Source: DASRAJ01 sp035638255
GTDB taxonomy: Bacteria; Bacteroidota; Bacteroidia; Chitinophagales; UBA10324
Length of the DNA stretch: 64,000 bases
Direction of reading: 5' to 3'
NCBI GenBank assembly: GCA_035638255.1
Contig: DASRAJ010000063.1
Coordinates: 62,001-126,000, forward strand
Shown here piece after piece: positions 8,814 through 15,873 of the stretch (positions are counted from its first letter, which is position 1; each line of letters starts with the position of its first letter). The notes beneath the pieces are model-generated. The model was not told the DNA's origin. It made no database searches and saw only the letters and a list, made by a program, of their open reading frames with translations. The position numbers were made by a program, and so were the translations under genes.

Positions 8814-8856
8814 TGGTATCACGATTCGCGATTCGCGTATCTCGATTCCCGATTGA
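8812..8856. repeat. Intergenic repeat, TCACGATTCGCG type
   Basis: Units of the form TCACGATTCGCGATTCGCG follow the FAH stop. They are close to the blocks at 57553-57640 and belong to the TCACGA family seen around the xyl genes. Confidence 0.5.
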
Positions 8857-8863
8857 ACCTTAC

Positions 8864-8959
8864 CTATTCAATCACCACTTTCTTCGTGATCATGTGATCA
8901 TTCATTTTCAACTGCAGAAAATAAATTCCAACACTCAGATGGTGGCAATTGAAATTCAT
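8864..8959 (-). pseudogene. Orphan T9SS type A sorting-domain end
   Basis: On the minus strand, codons from 8938 down to a TAG at 8864-8866 read LSVGIYFLQLKMNDHMITKK followed by VVIE and stop. This is the last part of a type A T9SS C-terminal domain, and it stays in frame back to 8959. No upstream protein is attached; the RluE-like gene ends at 8994 in the same direction. It is a stranded fragment of a once larger secreted-protein gene. Confidence 0.5.
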
Positions 8960-9001
8960 CCATTAGAGAAAGGGATGTATTTAGTAAGATTGTTTAAAAG
9001 C
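8939..9001 (+). pseudogene. Second, oppositely oriented T9SS-like fragment
   Basis: On the plus strand the codons read MVAIEIHPLEKGMYLVRLFK, which again resembles the strand-turn-strand core of a T9SS sorting domain (L.KGMYLVRL). It abuts and slightly overlaps the minus-strand relic, so the two point away from each other. It has no usable start or downstream end. It could be a chance match in A/T-rich DNA. Confidence 0.25.
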
Positions 9002-9764
9002 GTCGCGTTCTTTTATCACGCATTGGTTTACGCAAAGCAGGAGAATCACTTTGAAAATCCATTTTCGGCTTTTGTGAATCGGGCGTCGCGTTACCTCTTC
9101 TCTCCGGCCTACTGAAGGATGCGCCCGGATTCAAACTCCGCCGCGAGCGCTCCGGAAAGCTCTGCAATTTCAACAGCGGATAAAATTCCTCCTCTTTCAA
9201 CTCTATCACTTCACCTGATTTCATTCGCTCCAAAGAAAGTTCCTCAATGGCATAGCGAATCAATCGCAGTGTGGGATGCCCGACCTTCGCCGTCATCTTT
9301 CTCACCTGCCGGTTTTTTCCTTCGGTGATGGTTAGTTCAATCCATGACGTCTTAGGATGCTTGATGTAATTGACTGAAGGATTTCGCTCGGGAATTTTGG
9401 GAGAAGAAATTCTTTTTACCAAAGCAGGTTTTGTGCGATGAAGGTTTCCTTTGAGGTTGATCAAGATGCCCTTTTGTAATTGCTGAATTCCATCCTGGTT
9501 CATCTCACCTTCAATCTGCGCCCAATATGTTTTCTTATGCTGAAACTTCGGATCGAGCAGGAGATGATTCACACGGGTATCATTTGTTAACAGCAGGAGC
9601 CCTTCAGTGTCATGATCCAATCTGCCAACGGGATAAACATCTCTCGGGAATTTACCCAAAGAAGCGAGCGTAGGATGATCTCCTTCCGCAGTAAATTGTG
9701 ATAGCACCCCAAACGGCTTGAACACTTTGTAATACCGAAACTTTACTTCTGCTCTCTTTATCAT
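8994..9764 (-). CDS. RluE/RsuA-family rRNA pseudouridine synthase with repeat-derived tail
   Basis: The enzyme isomerises uridine in rRNA. There is no N-terminal S4 domain, as in RluE. From the chosen ATG (MIKRAEVKFRYYKVFKPFGV) the protein has 256 residues. KPFGVLSQFT at about 17-26 and the catalytic motif GRLDHDTEGLLLLTND at about 48-63 (Asp51) are clear, as are ITEGKNRQVRKM at about 155-166 and the LIRYAIEEL end. Residues from about 200 on are not part of the family. They are Arg/Ser/Pro-rich (FPERSRRSLNPGASFSRPER and onward) and look like translated repeat DNA. The ORF extends six codons further upstream, but the second Met fits the family. The core enzyme looks complete. Confidence 0.88.
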   Translation of the reverse strand: MIKRAEVKFRYYKVFKPFGVLSQFTAEGDHPTLASLGKFPRDVYPVGRLDHDTEGLLLLTNDTRVNHLLLDPKFQHKKTYWAQIEGEMNQDGIQQLQKGILINLKGNLHRTKPALVKRISSPKIPERNPSVNYIKHPKTSWIELTITEGKNRQVRKMTAKVGHPTLRLIRYAIEELSLERMKSGEVIELKEEEFYPLLKLQSFPERSRRSLNPGASFSRPERRGNATPDSQKPKMDFQSDSPALRKPMRDKRTRRF

Positions 9765-9857
9765 AATGCAAACTAACTCCAAACTTTAAACTTTACATCT
9801 GAAACAATAATCGAATCTCAACTGCGGGCAAAAATCAGAATCGCTAACGTTTCTTTC

Positions 9858-9887
9858 TTGCAGCATCATCTCATCCTCTTACTTTTG
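9858..9887 (+). promoter_or_regulatory. Promoter of the E1 dehydrogenase gene
   Basis: TTG at 9858-9860, then 19 bases, then TACTTTTG at 9880-9887. This is a good match to the Bacteroidota -33/-7 arrangement. Transcription would begin near 9894, about 40 bases before the ATG. Cassette leaders at 13335 and 16830 carry similar boxes. Confidence 0.6.
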
Positions 9888-9933
9888 CCGCGTCTTTACC
9901 AAATTTCAATTTTCAAATTTCTTTCTCTCCTTA

Positions 9934-11985
9934 ATGAATACCCAACTCTACCTGCGTGCTTATGAATTGATGTGTCTTGTCAAGCACATGGCCCAAACGT
10001 ATGACGACAACCGGCAAATTGCAAAGTACGTGCACAGTACTTCGCGCGGGCATGAAGCGATTCAACTCGCAGTAGGCCTGCAGTTGAAGCCGCATGATTA
10101 TCTCGCAGTCTATTATCGTGATGAAAGCATTTTACTCGGTCTCGGTTTTGAACCTTATGACTTGATGTTGCAATTGATCGCCAGGCGTGATGATCCTTTT
10201 TCCGGAGGAAGAGAATACTATGGTCACCCGAGTTTCAGAAGTGATGGAAAGAAGCCGACGATCATTCATCATTCCAGCGCTACTGGCATGCAGGCGATTC
10301 CTACCACGGGTGCGGCACAAGGCGTTCAGTATTTAGAAAGGAACAATTTACTCAATGCCCCCGAGCCGCCTGTTGTTATTTGCTCTATGGGTGATGGCTC
10401 AGTAACGGAAGGTGAGGTAGCAGAAGCGTGGCAGTTTGCTGTGCTGAAACAACTGCCTATCATTTATCTTGTCCAGGATAATGGCTGGAGCATTTCTGCA
10501 TTTAATGAAGAGATGCGCACGATGGACGCTTATGAATATGCTGAAGGTTTCAAGGGAATGAAAAAAGTTCGGGTGGATGGAAGTGATTTCGGTGCATCGT
10601 TCGAATGTGTGCGTGAAGCAATTGATTTTGTGAGGAAGGAACGGAAACCAATCTTGGTTCATGCAAAAGTTCCGCTGCTTAATCACCACACGTCTGGTGT
10701 GCGAAAAGAAATGTATCGCAACAAAGAAGAATTGGAAAAACTTTCTAATGACGATCCCCTGCCAAAGCTTCGCAGCTTCCTGATAAACCTCGGCATCGTG
10801 GAAGAAATTCTCGACGAGGTTGATTTGATGGCGAAAGAAAAAGTCGCGAAAGATTTTCAGCGGGCTGTTGATTCTCCCGAACCCGATCCCGCAACAGTAA
10901 TGGATCATGAATTTGCACCAACACCGGTTACTGATGAAAAAGGAAATCGCTCTCCATCAGGCAAAGAAAAAGTAGTGATGGTGGATGCAGCACTTCACGC
11001 GGTGGAAGAAATTCTTCGCAAGCATCCTGAGGCAATTTTTTTCGGACAGGATGTGGGAAGAAGATTGGGCGGCGTGTTTCGCGAAGCAGCAACACTCGCC
11101 GAAAAGTTTGGTGATGACCGTGTATTCAACACCGCCATCCAGGAAGCATACATTGTCGGCTCGTGCGCGGGACTCTCTGCTGTTGGTGTAAAGCCGATGG
11201 TGGAAATTCAGTTTGCAGATTACCAGTTTCCTGCCATGAACCAGTTGATCACGGAAATTTCGAAATCGTGTTATCTCACCATGGGAAAATTTCCTGTAAG
11301 CTGCGTGATCAGAATTCCGATCGGCGCTTATGGCGGCGGCGGTCCGTATCACAGCGGATGCCATGAATCCACCATTCTTGCGCAGCGCGGGATAAAAGTT
11401 TGCTATCCCTCGAATGCTGCTGACTTAAAAGGTCTGTTGAAAGCTGCCTACTATGATCCCAATCCGGTAGTGATGTATGAGCACAAAGGATTGTACTGGA
11501 GTAAAAATCCGGGAACAGAAGATGCGAAAATGGTTGAGCCGGATGAAGAGTACATCATCCCGCTCGGCAAAGCGAGCATCGTTCAATCTGCTTCTGAAGA
11601 AAATCTTGACAATGGTGAATCACTTGTGATCATCACGTATGGCATGGGTGTGTATTGGGCGAAGAATGCTTCGAGACAATTTCCCGGTGCCATTGAGATT
11701 GTTGACCTGCGCACCTTGTATCCGCTCGATGAAGAATTGATTTACGAGCGGGTGAAAGTTCATGGCAAATGCATCGTGCTTACTGAGGAAACCATAACGA
11801 ATTCTTTTGCGCAATCATTGAGCGGAAGAATTTCTTCAGAGTGTTTTCAATATCTCGATGCGCCTGTGAAATTCATAGGGGCAAAACCAAATCCTGCTGT
11901 GCCGATGAATATGATTCTTGAGAAAGAGATGCTGCCGACGACGGAGAAGGTGGCGGAGGAGATTGGGAGAATGTTGAGCATGTAG
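9934..11985 (+). CDS. Branched-chain 2-oxoacid dehydrogenase E1, fused alpha and beta subunits
   Basis: This thiamine-diphosphate enzyme decarboxylates 2-oxoacids and passes the acyl group to lipoyl E2. The 683-residue product joins alpha (about 1-320) and beta (about 345-683) in one chain, a common arrangement in Bacteroidota. The alpha half carries RDESILLGLG, HSSATGMQAIPTTGAAQG and the TPP motif GDGSVTEGEVAEAW near 153-166 with the QDNGWSIS end. The beta half has FFGQDVGRRLGGVFR, FNTAIQEAYIVG, GPYHSGCHES and VDLRTLYPLDE. Branched-chain substrates are inferred from family resemblance. A clear promoter precedes it. Its last 43 codons (11857-11985) serve as the parent of four degraded downstream copies, so the 3' end looks like an insertion hot spot. 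Confidence 0.93.
   Translation: MNTQLYLRAYELMCLVKHMAQTYDDNRQIAKYVHSTSRGHEAIQLAVGLQLKPHDYLAVYYRDESILLGLGFEPYDLMLQLIARRDDPFSGGREYYGHPSFRSDGKKPTIIHHSSATGMQAIPTTGAAQGVQYLERNNLLNAPEPPVVICSMGDGSVTEGEVAEAWQFAVLKQLPIIYLVQDNGWSISAFNEEMRTMDAYEYAEGFKGMKKVRVDGSDFGASFECVREAIDFVRKERKPILVHAKVPLLNHHTSGVRKEMYRNKEELEKLSNDDPLPKLRSFLINLGIVEEILDEVDLMAKEKVAKDFQRAVDSPEPDPATVMDHEFAPTPVTDEKGNRSPSGKEKVVMVDAALHAVEEILRKHPEAIFFGQDVGRRLGGVFREAATLAEKFGDDRVFNTAIQEAYIVGSCAGLSAVGVKPMVEIQFADYQFPAMNQLITEISKSCYLTMGKFPVSCVIRIPIGAYGGGGPYHSGCHESTILAQRGIKVCYPSNAADLKGLLKAAYYDPNPVVMYEHKGLYWSKNPGTEDAKMVEPDEEYIIPLGKASIVQSASEENLDNGESLVIITYGMGVYWAKNASRQFPGAIEIVDLRTLYPLDEELIYERVKVHGKCIVLTEETITNSFAQSLSGRISSECFQYLDAPVKFIGAKPNPAVPMNMILEKEMLPTTEKVAEEIGRMLSM
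11857..11985 (+). repeat. E1 3'-end repeat, copy R0 (within the intact gene)
   Basis: These are the last 42 codons and the stop of the E1 gene. Their protein (PVKFIGAKPNPAVPMNMILE, then KEMLPTTEKVAEEIGRMLSM) is the reference for copies R1 to R4 at 12603, 13224, 13875 and 16750. Confidence 0.85.
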
Positions 11986-11986
11986 C

Positions 11987-12006
11987 ATACAACTTTTGTA
12001 TTTTTA
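11987..12006 (+). terminator. Small hairpin with T tract after E1
   Basis: ATACAA, a CTT loop and TTGTAT, then TTTTTAC. The stem is short (6 pairs) but perfect and followed by T residues. It is likely the end of the E1 transcript, just before the first accessory gene. Confidence 0.45.
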
Positions 12007-12013
12007 CTTCATT

Positions 12014-12184
12014 ATGATTGACACAAGAAAAAAGACCTCAGTAAAATCATCTCGTAGAAAGAGAAGTGAAATTCGCGTCATTAGAAATTCCAAGACAGGA
12101 AGATTCATTACTCTGGCTGAGGCAAGAAAGTTATCTCCTGTTTTCAAACGCCTTGCTGAATATGATAAAGCAAAGGCACAATAG
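12014..12184 (+). CDS. Small basic protein, putative antitoxin partner of the Doc-like toxin
   Basis: This 56-residue protein starts MIDTRKKTSVKSSRRKRSEI and is rich in Lys and Arg. Its middle part, IRVIRNSKTGRFITLAEARK, resembles short DNA-binding or antitoxin-like proteins, but I do not recognise a family. A TTG six codons upstream is possible; the ATG at 12014 is preferred. It ends in TAG inside ATAG at the point where the Doc-like frame begins, the coupling typical of toxin-antitoxin operons. It is the first gene after the E1 terminator and has lower GC than E1. The antitoxin role is inferred only from position and size. Confidence 0.55.
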   Translation: MIDTRKKTSVKSSRRKRSEIRVIRNSKTGRFITLAEARKLSPVFKRLAEYDKAKAQ

Positions 12185-12591
12185 AAGGCGCAAGAGAGCG
12201 AATAGTAGCACTTCTCATTAAACTTCGCGAAGAATTTACGGATGACATTCCTCTTTTCAACACACGATATCCCGGCGTTATAGAGTCAATCGCTGCTCAA
12301 ATTAAAGCGGAGTATTTTGGAAAAGAACTTTATCCTGGAGTAGTTAACAAAGCTGTTTGGATGTTCTATTGCCTCATTAAAAATCATCCATTCATTAACG
12401 GTAATAAAAGAATTGCTGTTACGGCTCTCTTTACATTTTTGAAACTGAACTGCAGAAAAATTTTACTTAACGAGAATGCTATTTCGAATGAGCTTTATTC
12501 AATAGCTGTAAGGACCTCTGAAAGCAAACCAGAAGATATTGAAGCAGTGAAGAAAGTATTTGAGAAGAAAAATCCGCACCTTTATTATTGA
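12181..12591 (+). CDS. Doc/Fic-family toxin, no canonical start codon
   Basis: The frame gives about 136 residues. The Fic core HPFINGNKR lies at about residues 69-77, matching the H-x-F-x-(N/D)-(A/G)-N-K-R motif of Doc toxins, which phosphorylate EF-Tu. Upstream codons (ALLIKLREEFTDDIPLFNTR, then PGVIESIAAQIKAEYF) also fit the Doc N-terminal helices, so the true gene is longer than the Met at 12361 suggests. Between the stop at 12166-12168 and that Met there is no ATG, GTG or TTG suitable as a start. The best junction is ATA within ATAG at 12181, overlapping the antitoxin stop. Either ATA is used or the start was lost and the toxin is silenced. The fold is clear; activity is unknown. Confidence 0.7.
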   Translation: MEGARERIVALLIKLREEFTDDIPLFNTRYPGVIESIAAQIKAEYFGKELYPGVVNKAVWMFYCLIKNHPFINGNKRIAVTALFTFLKLNCRKILLNENAISNELYSIAVRTSESKPEDIEAVKKVFEKKNPHLYY

Positions 12592-12602
12592 GATTTGAGT
12601 GA

Positions 12603-12731
12603 GGTGCTCCTGTAAAATTCATTGATGCAAAACCGAATCCTGCTGTGCCGATGAATATGATTCTTGAAAAAGAAATGCTCCCGACTACAGTGAAGGTAGT
12701 AGAGGAGATCGGGAAGATGCTTCTCGGATGA
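12603..12731 (+). repeat. E1 3'-end repeat, copy R1 (42 codons plus stop)
   Basis: It translates as GAPVKFIDAKPNPAVPMNMI followed by LEKEMLPTTVKVVEEIGKML and LG, then TGA. By my count 35 of 42 residues match R0. Many changes are synonymous (CCA to CCG, GAG to GAA), so the copy has diverged under coding constraint and is not a fresh duplicate. It has no start codon and follows the Doc-like gene directly. Confidence 0.85.
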
Positions 12732-12735
12732 GTAA

Positions 12736-12766
12736 CCGATACCATCGCTCAGAGCAATGGCATCAG
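12736..12766 (+). repeat. Hairpin repeat HP1 before the zinc-ribbon gene
   Basis: CCGATACCAT (12736-12745) and ATGGCATCAG (12757-12766) can pair over 8 of 10 positions. The 11-base loop itself contains GCTC-A-GAGC. The right arm includes the ATG of the next gene. HP2 at 13186-13216 is a diverged copy in the same orientation. Confidence 0.55.
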
Positions 12767-13173
12767 TGGCAGATTTTAATGCTGGAAAAAAATTGAATCT
12801 CGAGCAAGAGGCTTTCCTGAACTATAATCATATGGACGAAGAATTAATTGATTACATCTTTAAAAATTACCAGCATCTTATGACACTAAATGAGGCTGGT
12901 GCTTATAGAAATTTCATTCTTGACGAAAAACTTCAAGTGTATAAGAACACGACTGAAAAATACAAGAAACATCTTGAAAAAGCGAGATTGAAGAACGCCG
13001 AAGTCTTACGTTTAATGGATAATGGATTTAATAATTTTAAAATAAAATTTGCTAATCGAATTTTAGTGGAGTATGCTGAAAAAGTGTTTATTAATACATG
13101 TTCAAGATGTGGTAAGCTGGCAAGAACACCATTAGCGAAGCAATGCCCACACTGTTACTTTAGCTGGCATTAG
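12757..13173 (+). CDS. Unknown protein with C-terminal zinc ribbon
   Basis: This 138-residue soluble protein is not recognised. Residues 1-95 are mostly helical and charged, including a coiled-coil-like stretch at about 60-85 (KNTTEKYKKHLEKARLKNAE). The C-terminus holds CSRCGKLARTPLAKQCPHCY (about 115-134), two CxxC pairs 14 residues apart that form a zinc ribbon. The ATG at 12757 lies inside the right arm of hairpin HP1, so translation may be affected by that structure. The gene is the only cargo between E1 repeats R1 and R2 and is flanked by hairpins HP1 and HP2. Base composition is AT-rich compared with E1, suggesting acquisition. A nucleic-acid-binding role is plausible from the ribbon but is not shown. 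Confidence 0.7.
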   Translation: MASVADFNAGKKLNLEQEAFLNYNHMDEELIDYIFKNYQHLMTLNEAGAYRNFILDEKLQVYKNTTEKYKKHLEKARLKNAEVLRLMDNGFNNFKIKFANRILVEYAEKVFINTCSRCGKLARTPLAKQCPHCYFSWH

Positions 13174-13185
13174 TCATGTGAAATA

Positions 13186-13216
13186 CCGATATCATAGATC
13201 TAAGCGATGACATCGG
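13186..13216 (+). repeat. Hairpin repeat HP2 after the zinc-ribbon gene
   Basis: CCGATATCAT (13186-13195) pairs with ATGACATCGG (13207-13216) at 9 of 10 positions around an 11-base loop. Compared with HP1, a C-G pair has become T-A, a compensatory change that preserves the stem. TGGCAGAT follows both copies. Confidence 0.6.
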
Positions 13217-13223
13217 TTGGCAG

Positions 13224-13298
13224 ATGATTCTTGAAAGAGAGATGCAGCCTGCGACGGAAAAGGTGGCGGAGGAAATTGAAAGGATGCTCAACGCGTAA
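13224..13298 (+). repeat. E1 3'-end repeat, copy R2 (24 codons plus stop)
   Basis: It translates as MILEREMQPATEKVAEEIER followed by MLNA and TAA. By my count 18 of 24 residues match R0 in the same frame and at the same distance from the stop. It begins 8 bases after hairpin HP2. Confidence 0.8.
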
Positions 13299-13334
13299 GT
13301 TCAATTATGTGTAGAGAAGGTGCAACAATCCTGT

Positions 13335-13342
13335 TACTTTTG
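13335..13342 (+). promoter_or_regulatory. -7 box in the leader after R2
   Basis: TACTTTTG matches TAnnTTTG. It sits in a leader of about 60 bases (13299-13361) closely resembling the leader after R4 (16792-16857), so the cargo genes may bring their own promoter. No clear -33 element is seen. Confidence 0.45.
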
Positions 13343-13388
13343 GTCGGATTGACACAATGGAATCGCAATATTCCAGTTGTTAGCATCA

Positions 13389-13868
13389 ATGCAAAAAATA
13401 ACAAGGACAAGATGGGTATTTTTCTTACTGACGACTGCCTTTCTATTAATCGGACAGTATGGAAGCGGACAGACAAATAAAAAAGACTCCCTCCTAAAAC
13501 AATTGCGCAAGGCAAATAGAGTTGAAGGTCAATTCATCGGAATAGTTGCTGCTCGCAGTACAATTTACAAAACCGCACAGTTACTTTGGGACATTTCCTC
13601 CATAGACGCACTTACAAAATTAACTTCGGATAAAAGCCCCATCATACGGTGTTACGCGCTCCTGGGGCTGATAGAAAAAAAAGCAGACAAAAAAATTGTA
13701 AGAGAGATAGCAGACAAACATAAAAATGACAAGACAAAAATTACGACTATGAACGGGTGTATTGAATGGGAACATACTGTAGGAATATATATGGATTTGG
13801 AAGCGACATATTATTGCATGGACCCTAAACTAAGGCGATGCCTCGACTCTCTTTGGATTAATAATTAA
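13389..13868 (+). CDS. Secreted protein of unknown function with HEAT-like segment
   Basis: From the ATG at 13389 the product has 159 residues. MQKITRTRWVFFLLTTAFLL then IGQYGSGQ is a signal peptide, so the protein is exported to the periplasm or surface. The middle (about 75-110) reads like one HEAT/ARM-type helical repeat (SPIIRCYALLGLIEKKADKK). Two Cys-bearing segments follow. A TTG four codons upstream is less likely. It is the only cargo between repeats R2 and R3, preceded by the R2 leader with its -7 box, and it ends just before R3. No family is recognised. Similar small exported HEAT proteins are often found in mobile regions of Bacteroidota, but that is context and not proof of function. 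Confidence 0.65.
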   Translation: MQKITRTRWVFFLLTTAFLLIGQYGSGQTNKKDSLLKQLRKANRVEGQFIGIVAARSTIYKTAQLLWDISSIDALTKLTSDKSPIIRCYALLGLIEKKADKKIVREIADKHKNDKTKITTMNGCIEWEHTVGIYMDLEATYYCMDPKLRRCLDSLWINN

Positions 13869-13874
13869 AACTGA

Positions 13875-13925
13875 GAGCTGTTACCGACGGTGGAGAAGCT
13901 GGCGGAGGAGAAGGTGGCGGAGGAC
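13875..13925 (+). repeat. E1 3'-end repeat, copy R3 (degenerate)
   Basis: In the E1 frame it reads ELLPTVEKLAEEKVAED, against EMLPTTEKVAEEIGRML in R0. The segment GTGGAGAAGCTGGCGGAGGA is close to R0 at the base level. The original stop is lost and the frame runs on a few codons into the next leader. Confidence 0.65.
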
Positions 13926-13989
13926 CAAAACACATGTAGAATATGGCAACTAACAAAATAGTAACGTAACATCCAATTGACAAGACACA

Positions 13990-14613
13990 ATGAGACGATT
14001 AATATACATACTGACGATTTGCGCAGGACTATTGTCAGCGTGCAACCTGGCGGACAGCCGGACAAATTCAAGTTCAACTTCCCGGCTTTTGCCCGAGCCA
14101 GACATTCTTGAAAGACTGAAGTATCAAAAAGAAATCATTGACACACTTTTCAATCGCAGCAAAGACAAGATAATAGTATTGGTAAAGTTGGTTGACAATG
14201 ACGAATTAACAACCGTAACGAATGGCAATTTCCCTGAAAATGTTGAAACTACTTTTAACATTCTCAAAGACAGCTTAGGGCAAGTAATTACAGTTTCAGA
14301 ATTTCCATTTAGTGAAAGTGGCGACTGGTACATTGTTTTAACTCATTACTTTGACAAGGATGGAAAAACATTTGCTTTTGAAAGACAAACAAACTTCTTT
14401 AACAGCATTTGCACAGACGGCGTTGCGTTCGAGACAAAGACTGAGTTTTATGACAACGACTTTCAGTTGATTGATAAAGAATATAAACTTGTTGATAAGG
14501 AAAATAAACCATTACAAAAGGACAGTTGCCAATTTCCATACGACTACGACTACAAAATTTTGCCTGACATTGACAATTATTTACGGACGAATAAAATAAA
14601 AAACGTGAGGTGA
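13990..14613 (+). CDS. Lipoprotein of unknown function
   Basis: This 207-residue protein starts MRRLIYILTICAGLLSACNL, a lipoprotein signal with lipobox LSAC and Cys18 as the lipidated residue. The mature part begins with a Ser/Asn-rich linker, then has helix (about 38-60) and mixed beta structure with many Asp and aromatic residues. TNFFNSICTDGV and ETKTEFYDNDFQLIDKEYKL stand out, but no family is recognised. It follows E1 repeat R3 after a 65-base AT-rich leader and is AT-rich itself. No E1-type repeat is visible at its 3' end. It would sit on the periplasmic side of a membrane or at the cell surface. Confidence 0.7.
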   Translation: MRRLIYILTICAGLLSACNLADSRTNSSSTSRLLPEPDILERLKYQKEIIDTLFNRSKDKIIVLVKLVDNDELTTVTNGNFPENVETTFNILKDSLGQVITVSEFPFSESGDWYIVLTHYFDKDGKTFAFERQTNFFNSICTDGVAFETKTEFYDNDFQLIDKEYKLVDKENKPLQKDSCQFPYDYDYKILPDIDNYLRTNKIKNVR

Positions 14614-14749
14614 CAAAGGGTTTATGAAAATGGAGGCGTTCATGGCGTTTCCAAGCTTTTGTGCAACTTACTTACCTTCGTGAGAATGGACCAAGTTGTG
14701 GCTTCTAATGCCCGTCTTCATGAGCCTTCGGAACGCTATTAGTAATGCT

Positions 14750-15814
14750 ATGACGAAAATGACTCGACAACTTATATTCAATTCAATTTGCTTTTTTTAC
14801 GTTGCTTCTGCAACCGGGCAATCGTTGTGCGAACCCTTTTATATAATTGGACAATCAAACCAAGACAAAGTTTGGAAAGCCATATTTCATGACTGTATTG
14901 ATTTTCAATTTCCGGTTATTAAAGTTGATGAAAATCCCCTGATAAGAGCCCAAATAGTTTGCAAACTGAAAATTAAAAAAATAATAAGCAAAGGTTCAGA
15001 AGATTCGCTGACAAAAGCTGAATATTTTGATAAGAAAGGATATACCATTTTTGTTGATAACGCGAATGACACCAGTAATGGACTTTATTATCTTAATGTG
15101 TTCAATGAGAATAGCCTGTTGTCAAATATTGTTTACAAAAGTGGTTATTCAATTAATAGTATAAGGAATGAGCATTCAGACACCTTACATACAATTGACA
15201 AATTCATTTATGACGATTTAAATAGACTTATCGAAAAAAAAGAAATAACCAGAGATATAATCAAGGACCTAAGACACGATTTTAGCAAGGAAGCTAAAAT
15301 TACTTATTACAGGAGACCTCATTCTTCTACATTCTCCGAAACAATAAAATATGACAATAAAAATAATATTACTGCGCTTAAAACCAATGAGGGAAGCAAG
15401 GATGTTTTTACTTACGATCCCGAAAACAAAATTATTACAGCAACTGACCTCACTCCGCATCTTACAAATGCAGAAACATTGCATTTTTATTATAACGATA
15501 AACAGCTTATTGATTCGATCTTGGTAAGTTACAGGGAAAAGTCTTTTGAAGGTTATAAAATAAAATTTAGTTACGATGCCGGCAACAGGTTAAAAAACTG
15601 TGTTAAATATTACCCTGATGGTAAAATTTGGAATGAGATAAAATTTAATTATTCCAATAGCTTGCTTATTGAAATAAATGATTGCTTGAATTCACTTAAT
15701 GTCTGTTCAACCCGAAAATTCTATTATAATACAGAAGGCCTGATCATTAAAATTGAATACTTTCATAACAATAAAATGACCAAGTGGACAGAATACAGTT
15801 ACGAGTTTTTTTAG
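14750..15814 (+). CDS. Secreted protein with YD/RHS-like repeat strands
   Basis: From the ATG at 14750 the product has 354 residues with an N-terminal signal peptide (MTKMTRQLIFNSICFFYVAS, then ATGQS). From about residue 130 onward, short units with the pattern YD..NRL....Y..G......F.Y recur (FIYDDLNRLIEKKE, FSYDAGNRLKNCVKYYPDGK, FYYNTEGLIIKIEYFHNNK). This YD/RHS-like beta pattern is typical of surface or toxin-delivery proteins, but the protein is short and carries no toxin domain. Upstream in-frame codons to 14696 look non-coding. It is AT-rich and lies in the accessory array; no E1-type repeat is visible on either side. Confidence 0.65.
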   Translation: MTKMTRQLIFNSICFFYVASATGQSLCEPFYIIGQSNQDKVWKAIFHDCIDFQFPVIKVDENPLIRAQIVCKLKIKKIISKGSEDSLTKAEYFDKKGYTIFVDNANDTSNGLYYLNVFNENSLLSNIVYKSGYSINSIRNEHSDTLHTIDKFIYDDLNRLIEKKEITRDIIKDLRHDFSKEAKITYYRRPHSSTFSETIKYDNKNNITALKTNEGSKDVFTYDPENKIITATDLTPHLTNAETLHFYYNDKQLIDSILVSYREKSFEGYKIKFSYDAGNRLKNCVKYYPDGKIWNEIKFNYSNSLLIEINDCLNSLNVCSTRKFYYNTEGLIIKIEYFHNNKMTKWTEYSYEFF

Positions 15815-15873
15815 GGACAATTTAGGAATAATTTTTAAAGTCATGCGACACAAGCAAATCCTAAACAGGCGTT

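Noticed and set aside
8810..9115. A 101-codon plus-strand gene after the FAH gene
   Set aside because: It runs through repeat DNA, T9SS fragments and the antisense of the RluE-like tail; not a coherent protein.
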